Source of the DNA: Polaromonas jejuensis NBRC 106434 | GTDB lineage: Bacteria > Pseudomonadota > Gammaproteobacteria > Burkholderiales > Burkholderiaceae_C | NCBI RefSeq assembly: GCF_001598235.1 | Contig: NZ_BCYO01000033.1 | Coordinates: 1-40,138 of the forward strand | DNA: 40,138 bases | Direction: 5' to 3' | Shown: piece after piece, positions 34,921 to 40,138 of the stretch | How positions within the stretch are numbered: position 1 is the first letter of the stretch | Layout of the letters: every line of letters begins with the position of its first letter | The notes under the pieces: generated by a model | What the model was told of the DNA's origin: nothing | The model's input: the letters and a program-made list of their open reading frames with translations, nothing else | The model's database searches: none | Translations under genes and position numbers: made by a program

Positions 34921-35538
34921 ATGAAACCGACTTTGGGCGCTCTTCTATCTGCCGTACTGCTGCTCGGTGGCTGCGCCACCACCCGGCTGATCGACAGCGA
35001 TGTGCGCAGCTTCTCCAGCCTGCCGGCCGCGCCCTCCAGCGCTGGCGCCGCCTACCGGTTTGAACGCCTGCCCTCGCAGCAGTCCTTCAGCGAGCAGCAG
35101 GCCCAGATCGAAGCCATGGCCCAGCAAGCCCTGGCCAAAGTGGGCCTGCAGCGCAATGACAGCGCGGCGAAATACAGCGTGCAAATCGGCGCCCAGGCAC
35201 AACGCGAGATTCGTTATGACTACGACCCCTGGTGGCCAGGTTGGGGCCCGGGTTGGGGCCCGGGTTGGGGCCCAGGTTGGGGCCCGGGTTGGCGCGGCCA
35301 CAGCGCGATGTTCTGGCCCTACCCCGCGTACTCCGAAACACGGTGGTACAAGCACGAGGTCAGCCTGGTTCTGCGCGACCTGGCCTCCAGCCAGCTGGTC
35401 TACGAGACCCATGCCGTGCACGATGGGTTTTCGCCCGACAGCACGGCCATCTGGCCGGTGATGTTCCAGGCCGCCCTCAGCGGCTTTCCCAACCCACCGC
35501 CCGGGATACGCCGGGTGAACATCGAGATTCCACACTGA
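34921..35538 (+). CDS. DUF4136 lipoprotein, copy 2
   Basis: A 205-residue lipoprotein paralogous to the one at 33956. Signal MKPTLGALLSAVLLL with lipobox LGGC; ATG 34921 has GGAGG five bases upstream, so the in-frame GTG at 34909 is less likely. Shared DUF4136 landmarks: TRLIDSDVRSF, AYRFERLPSQQ, ALAKVGLQRNDSAAKYSVQI, LRDLASSQLVYETHAVHDG and the end FPNPPPGIRRVNIEIP. It differs by a Trp/Gly/Pro-rich insert (WGPGWGPGWGPGWGPGWR) made by a 12-bp tandem repeat. Likely outer-membrane anchored in the periplasm; function unknown. Confidence 0.88.
   Translation: MKPTLGALLSAVLLLGGCATTRLIDSDVRSFSSLPAAPSSAGAAYRFERLPSQQSFSEQQAQIEAMAQQALAKVGLQRNDSAAKYSVQIGAQAQREIRYDYDPWWPGWGPGWGPGWGPGWGPGWRGHSAMFWPYPAYSETRWYKHEVSLVLRDLASSQLVYETHAVHDGFSPDSTAIWPVMFQAALSGFPNPPPGIRRVNIEIPH
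35237..35296 (+). repeat. 12-bp tandem repeat, five units
   Basis: Units CAGGTTGGGGCC, CGGGTTGGGGCC, CGGGTTGGGGCC, CAGGTTGGGGCC and CGGGTTGGCGCG encode repeated Gly-Trp-Gly-Pro within the second DUF4136 lipoprotein. The period is a multiple of three, so copy changes keep the frame. Confidence 0.9.
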
Positions 35539-35600
35539 TTTTTCTTCCTGTTTCCCTTGAATCTGCGGGGGATGGGTGGCGCCCCTAAAATCAAGAGAAC

Positions 35601-36275
35601 ATGGAACCCACCCGCATCATCGCCATCCGCCATGGCGAGACTACCTGGAATGTGGACTCGCGCATCCAGGGCCACCTCGACATCCCGCTCAACGAAACCG
35701 GCCGCAGGCAGGCCAAACGCATGGCCCAGGCGCTGGCGGAGGAGCCCATCACCGCCATTTACGCCAGTGACCTGACCCGGGCCTGGGAGACCGCGCAGTA
35801 CCTCGGGCGCGCACTTGGCATGGAGGTGACGTCGGAAGAAGGCCTGCGCGAACGCGGCTTTGGCGACTTTGAAGGCAAGACCTTTGCCGAAATCGAAGCA
35901 CTGCTGCCCGACCAGTCCCTGCGCTGGCGCAAACGCGATCCACACTTTGCCCCGGTCGGCGGCGAATCACTGCTGGCCCTGCGCAGCCGGGTGGTCGAAA
36001 CCGCCCAGCGGCTGGCCGCCGAACACCCGGGCGAGCTGATTGCACTGGTCGGCCACGGCGGCGTGATGGACGTGCTGTACCGTGCCGCCACCCGGCTGGA
36101 CCTCCAGGCGCCGCGCACCTGGGCGCTGGGCAACACCGCCATCAACCGCCTGCTCTGGAGCCCCGAAGGCTTCACGCTGGTAGGCTGGGCCGACTCCCAG
36201 CACCTGGACGACGACGCGCTGGACGACAACCGGTTTGCCGACGGGGCCGCTTCCGGCTCCGCCAATATCCCCTGA
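35601..36275 (+). CDS. Histidine phosphatase family protein
   Basis: A 224-residue phosphoglycerate-mutase-like phosphatase. The RHGET motif (residues 10-14) carries the phospho-accepting His11; further markers are DIPLNETGRRQAKRMA, YASDLTRAWETAQYLG, LRERGFGDFEGKTFAEIEAL (acid residue) and VGHGGVMDVLYRAA (second catalytic His). The GDFEGKT segment resembles GpmB/PhoE/CobC-type broad-specificity phosphatases rather than glycolytic mutase. An acidic, variable C-terminal tail follows. The next gene begins 15 bp downstream on the same strand, so the two are probably cotranscribed. Substrate unknown. Confidence 0.92.
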   Translation: MEPTRIIAIRHGETTWNVDSRIQGHLDIPLNETGRRQAKRMAQALAEEPITAIYASDLTRAWETAQYLGRALGMEVTSEEGLRERGFGDFEGKTFAEIEALLPDQSLRWRKRDPHFAPVGGESLLALRSRVVETAQRLAAEHPGELIALVGHGGVMDVLYRAATRLDLQAPRTWALGNTAINRLLWSPEGFTLVGWADSQHLDDDALDDNRFADGAASGSANIP

Positions 36276-36290
36276 GCCTCCCTAGCCCAC

Positions 36291-37472
36291 ATGAGTACCC
36301 TGCCGCCCCGCCTGTCCGAGCTGATTGGCAAGCCCGTCAACGACATCGACACCCCTGCCCTGGTGATTGACCTGGACGCGATGAAGCGCAACCTGGGCCG
36401 CATGGCCGAGTTTGCCAGGAAGCACAACATCCGCTGGCGCCCGCATGCCAAGCTGCACAAGAGTTCCACCCTGGCCAAGATGCAGATCAAGGCCGGTGCG
36501 GTGGGCGTGTGCGTGCAAAAAACCGCCGAGGCCGAGGCCATGGTGGCCGGCGGTGTCTACAACGTCTACATCAGCAATGAAGTCATCGCGCCGGCCAAGC
36601 TCGCACGCGTGGCGGCGCTGACGCAAAAGGTGGCCGCGCAGGGCGGCCAGCTCGCCATTGCGGTGGACAGCACCGAGGGCGTGATCCGGCTGGCGCAGGC
36701 CATGGCCGAGGCCAGGGCCGGCACCGGTGTGGCCACCGTGATTGACGTGTTCGTGGAGATCGATGTCGGCCAGGGCCGCTGCGGCGTGGAGCCCGGCTCG
36801 GCAGCCGTCACGCTGGTGCTGGAAATCCGCAAGCACCCAGCCCTGCGCTTCGCCGGCCTGCAGGCTTACCACGGCAAGGCCCAGCATATTCGCGGCGCCC
36901 AGGAGCGGCGCGACGCCATTGCCGGGGCCGTCGAGGCCGTGCTGCTGACGCGCCGGCTGATCGAAGCCCAGGGGATTGCGGTGGACCTGGTGACCGGCGC
37001 CGGCACCGGCAGCTTGGTGCGTGAGGCCGCCAGCGGCGTGTACGGCGAGCTGCAGGCAGGCTCCTTCATGTTCATGGATGCCGACTACGCGAAAAACGAG
37101 CGTGACCCGGCGCAGCCCCAGTTCGAGCATGCGCTGTTTGTCAAAACGCAGGTGATCAGCACCCACAGCGGCCATGCGGTGTGCGACGCCGGCCACAAAA
37201 GCCACGCCATCGACTCCGGCATGCCCTGGGTGCACGCCCTTGACGGCGAACGCGAACTGGACTATTTCAACGGCGGCGATGAGCACGGCATCCTGCGGCC
37301 CGCCGCAGGCCACGCACGCTTGCCCGGGCTGGGCCAGGCGCTCTGGCTGATTCCGGGCCACTGCGACCCGACCGTGAACCTGCACGATGTGATGATTGGC
37401 GTGAGCGGCGGCCTGCGCCATGGCAGCGTGCAGCGCATCTTCAGGGTGGAAGCCCGCGGCGCACTGACCTGA
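36291..37472 (+). CDS. DSD1 family D-threonine aldolase / D-serine dehydratase-like enzyme
   Basis: A 393-residue fold-type III PLP enzyme. The cofactor Lys is in WRPHAKLHKSSTLAKMQIKA (about residue 59), with DTPALVIDLDAMKRNLGRMA before it. The C-terminal metal site PGHCDPTVNLHD holds the His and Cys that bind zinc or another divalent metal in this family. Sequences of this subtype include D-threonine aldolases and D-3-hydroxyaspartate aldolases. It is the second enzyme of this fold in the window but belongs to a different subgroup from the one at 15216 (PHAKLHKS versus PHGKTTMS; PGHCDPT versus SHPCTTFDKW). It lies 15 bp after the histidine phosphatase gene. Exact reaction not resolved. Confidence 0.9.
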   Translation: MSTLPPRLSELIGKPVNDIDTPALVIDLDAMKRNLGRMAEFARKHNIRWRPHAKLHKSSTLAKMQIKAGAVGVCVQKTAEAEAMVAGGVYNVYISNEVIAPAKLARVAALTQKVAAQGGQLAIAVDSTEGVIRLAQAMAEARAGTGVATVIDVFVEIDVGQGRCGVEPGSAAVTLVLEIRKHPALRFAGLQAYHGKAQHIRGAQERRDAIAGAVEAVLLTRRLIEAQGIAVDLVTGAGTGSLVREAASGVYGELQAGSFMFMDADYAKNERDPAQPQFEHALFVKTQVISTHSGHAVCDAGHKSHAIDSGMPWVHALDGERELDYFNGGDEHGILRPAAGHARLPGLGQALWLIPGHCDPTVNLHDVMIGVSGGLRHGSVQRIFRVEARGALT

Positions 37473-37511
37473 GGCATTGCCTTGCCGCAAGAGTCGCCCT
37501 AAAGAATCGCC

Positions 37512-38246
<735 letters not shown>

Positions 38247-38248
38247 GC

Positions 38249-39475
38249 CTACATCCTGATGGCCTCGGCCGGGTCCATGGCCGCCGCCCGGCGCGCCGGT
38301 GCGATGGCCGCCAGCACGCCGCATGCGGTGGCCAGCCCTGCCACCTTCAGCGCCGTGGCCAGCTGAAGACGGATGAAAAACAGCGGCAGCCCGTCGGAGC
38401 CATGCACAAAGGTCGTGAACAGCCAGATCATGCCCATGGCCAGTGCCAGCCCCAGCAGCGACCCCAGCGCCCCCACTACCGCGCCCTGCACCAGGAAGAC
38501 CCGCAACACCTGGCCCCGCGTGGCCCCCATGGCCCGCAGGATGCCGATTTCGCGGCGCTTTTGCACCACGGACACCACCAGCACGCTGGCAATGCCCAGC
38601 ACCACCACCATCAGCACCACGCCGCGTATCAGCGCCGTGCTGATGGTCTGGGCATTCAGGGCCGCGACCAGCTGGGCGTTGGTTTCCTGCCAGCTTTCCA
38701 CCTTGTAGGGGAACTGCTGGCGCAAATCCTGCGCCAGCGCCTGGGCCTTCCAGACATCCTTTAGCGTGAGGTCGAGGTTGGTGGCGCCGCCCGGCAGGCC
38801 CAGCAGGTTCTGCGCGGCGCGCAGCGGCACGATGACGGTGCGACGGTTCAGGTCCCGCACGCCCAGGTCCACCAGGGCCGTCACCCGCACCGAATCGCTC
38901 ACGCTGCCGGTTTGCACCGTCAGGCGGTCACCCACATGCACGCCCAGGTCGCTGGCCAGCTCGCGGCCTATGATGGCCTCGCCGGGCGCCAGCCGCGGCG
39001 AGCCGCTCACCACCTTGGAGCGCAGCCCGATGATGCGGTCGTAGCGGTCCAGGTCCACGCCCGTCAACGCAATCGCCTGGGAAGCCTCGCCGCGCAGGGC
39101 CAAACCACCGCCCGCCACCATGGGCGAGACGGCCGCAATCGCGGGCATGCGCTCCAGCACAGGCAGCAAGGCCTGCCAGTTGGCCACGGAGCGCAGGCGC
39201 TGCGCACGCGGCTGGGTTTCGGTCAGCGTGCGGCCATCCGGCGCGGGCGGCCGGGCCGGCGTCACCACGTCGTCGGGCGCGCGCACGCTGACATGGGCTT
39301 GTGCGCCCAGCGTCTTGGTCAGCGTGTTGCCTTGCAGGCCGCTGATCAGTGCCGAGATATAGGCCACCACCGCCACGCCCGCCGCCACGCCCACGATGAT
39401 GAGCAGGGTCTGCATGCGCCCCTCGCGCAGGAAACGCAGCGCCACGCGCAGTTCGAAGCCGAGCCAGCGGGACAT
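38249..39475 (-). CDS. MacB/FtsX-type ABC transporter permease
   Basis: A 408-residue permease with the four-helix MacB/FtsX topology: helix 1 near residues 20-45 (TLLIIVGVAAGVAVVAYISA), a large periplasmic MacB_PCD domain (about 50-280), then three C-terminal helices (LIRGVVLMVVVLGIASVLVV, VFLVQGAVVGALGSLLGLAL and LKVAGLATACGVLAAIAPAR). The cytoplasmic segment KRREIGILRAMGATRGQVLR is the FtsX signature contacting the ATPase, and the end ARRAAAMDPAEAIRM is canonical. It lies between the adaptor and ATPase genes with 10-bp and 2-bp spacers, in one operon. Substrate unknown. Confidence 0.93.
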   Translation of the reverse strand: MSRWLGFELRVALRFLREGRMQTLLIIVGVAAGVAVVAYISALISGLQGNTLTKTLGAQAHVSVRAPDDVVTPARPPAPDGRTLTETQPRAQRLRSVANWQALLPVLERMPAIAAVSPMVAGGGLALRGEASQAIALTGVDLDRYDRIIGLRSKVVSGSPRLAPGEAIIGRELASDLGVHVGDRLTVQTGSVSDSVRVTALVDLGVRDLNRRTVIVPLRAAQNLLGLPGGATNLDLTLKDVWKAQALAQDLRQQFPYKVESWQETNAQLVAALNAQTISTALIRGVVLMVVVLGIASVLVVSVVQKRREIGILRAMGATRGQVLRVFLVQGAVVGALGSLLGLALAMGMIWLFTTFVHGSDGLPLFFIRLQLATALKVAGLATACGVLAAIAPARRAAAMDPAEAIRM

Positions 39476-39485
39476 GGCGGACCGT

Positions 39486-40138
39486 TCAGCGCCCCATGGC
39501 GTTGGTCATCACCGCCCCCAGGTCCTCGCGGCTGGCCCCCGGCAGGCCAGAGGCGGCTTGGAAAGCCACGACGCGGGGGCGCACCCGGTCACCGGCCTGG
39601 ACCTCGCCGCCCAGCAGCACGGCCTCGCCTTCGCGCACCCCCTCCAGCACCTCGACCGCGCCCAGCGTGCGCAGGCCCAGGCGCACCGGACGCGCTTGCG
39701 CGCGTCCGCCCTCCGCCACCAGCACGGTGGCGGCGCTGTTCGTGGACGGGGCATGCAGCGCCGTCAGCGGCAGCACCAGCGCGCGGTCGCGGCGTGCGGT
39801 TTCCACCTCGACCGACAGCGTCATGTCCTCGCGCAAGAAGGCGGGCGCCTCCTGGGTCAGCGCCAGCTTCACCTCGATCGCACCGCGCTGGGCATCGACC
39901 GCGGGCGCGATGCTCAGCACCTGCGCGGCAAAGGGCTGGCCGGCAAAGGCATCGGCCAGCACCGCGGCCTTTTGGCCGGTTTGCAACTGGTCCAGGAAGC
40001 GCTCATCGACCTGCGCCACCAGTTGCGTGGGGCCGGACAGCGCCAGGCTCAGCAGCGCCGCGCCGGGCTGCACGATCTGGCCCGGCTCCACCGTGCGCGA
40101 CAGCACCCGCGCATCGGTGGGCGCGCGCACCGCCGCCT
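39486..40138 (-). CDS. HlyD/MacA-type efflux periplasmic adaptor (5' end outside window)
   Basis: The C-terminal 217 or so residues of a membrane fusion protein; the frame is open to the window edge and the signal/N-terminal part is missing. Visible parts: the end of the lipoyl/barrel-sandwich half (RAPTDARVLSRTVEPGQIVQ, PGAALLSLA), a beta-barrel domain (LVAQVDERFLDQLQTGQKAA to LREDMTLSVEVET) and the membrane-proximal domain (LVLPLTALHAPSTNSAATVL to GEVQAGDRVRPR). It would bridge the inner-membrane permease to an outer-membrane channel; no TolC-like gene is inside the window. Its stop lies 10 bp before the permease gene. Confidence 0.9.
   Translation of the reverse strand, partial: AAVRAPTDARVLSRTVEPGQIVQPGAALLSLALSGPTQLVAQVDERFLDQLQTGQKAAVLADAFAGQPFAAQVLSIAPAVDAQRGAIEVKLALTQEAPAFLREDMTLSVEVETARRDRALVLPLTALHAPSTNSAATVLVAEGGRAQARPVRLGLRTLGAVEVLEGVREGEAVLLGGEVQAGDRVRPRVVAFQAASGLPGASREDLGAVMTNAMGR

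Overview
The window looks like a chromosomal segment of a GC-rich betaproteobacterium of the Comamonadaceae (Polaromonas, Rhodoferax or a relative). This rests on gene content (DUF2917, DUF4136 and DUF2905 proteins, GcvA-type LysR, large Dpp-type transporter operon) and on interspersed repeats that I associate with that family. No rRNA, tRNA, CRISPR array or plasmid origin was seen.

Layout. 1-1900: a quinone oxidoreductase-like gene, the 3' remnant of a SAM methyltransferase gene, and three copies of a TnsB-site-like repeat whose terminus lies 23 bp past the glmS stop codon, i.e. a Tn7-like transposon end in attTn7. 1920-5903: glmS, a divergent Lrp/AsnC regulator, and glmU (UDP-GlcNAc synthesis). 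6151-9353: a two-gene surface operon (small secreted cysteine-containing protein, then a YadA-anchored adhesin-like protein) with an upstream array of three AGACCCT direct repeats. 9711-12744: TfoX-like protein, glutathione S-transferase, an unrecognised and possibly frameshifted ORF, DUF2917 protein and a divergent LysR regulator.

12805-22659 is the most coherent system. One leftward eight-gene unit encodes a peptide-type ABC importer (binding protein, two permeases, two ATPases), a D-serine deaminase-like PLP enzyme, an RpiR regulator and an N-acyl-D-amino-acid deacylase; ridA is divergent. The spacer between ridA and the binding-protein gene holds two perfect copies of TGAAA-N5-TTTCA, 83 bp apart. 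Inferred scheme: uptake of N-acyl-D-amino acids or D-residue peptides, deacylation, dehydration to a reactive enamine, and clearance of that enamine by RidA.

22725-24130 is an accessory island: a visibly lower-GC secreted protein of unknown function between two inverted, roughly 230-bp repeats. The repeats share flanks and an apical sequence but have different, self-complementary stems. 24192-29220: 5-formyl-THF cyclo-ligase, Slt transglycosylase and a CBS/CGL-type reverse transsulfuration pair. 29328-33921: ROK kinase, DUF2905, MidA-like methyltransferase, then pteridine-reductase-like SDR, folB and ttcA. 33956-35538: two paralogous DUF4136 lipoproteins separated by a ttcA C-terminal remnant, which records a tandem duplication of a ttcA-lipoprotein unit. 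35601-40138: histidine phosphatase, a second D-threonine-aldolase-fold enzyme, and a MacB-like ABC ATPase, permease and adaptor (adaptor cut by the window edge).

Three interspersed repeat families run through the window: an 18-bp stem-loop core AGCTAY-N7-ATAGC (eight copies, four inside genes), a GC-rich CCCTCGGGGGG element (four copies, one translated inside the MidA-like gene), and the variable-hairpin element (two copies).
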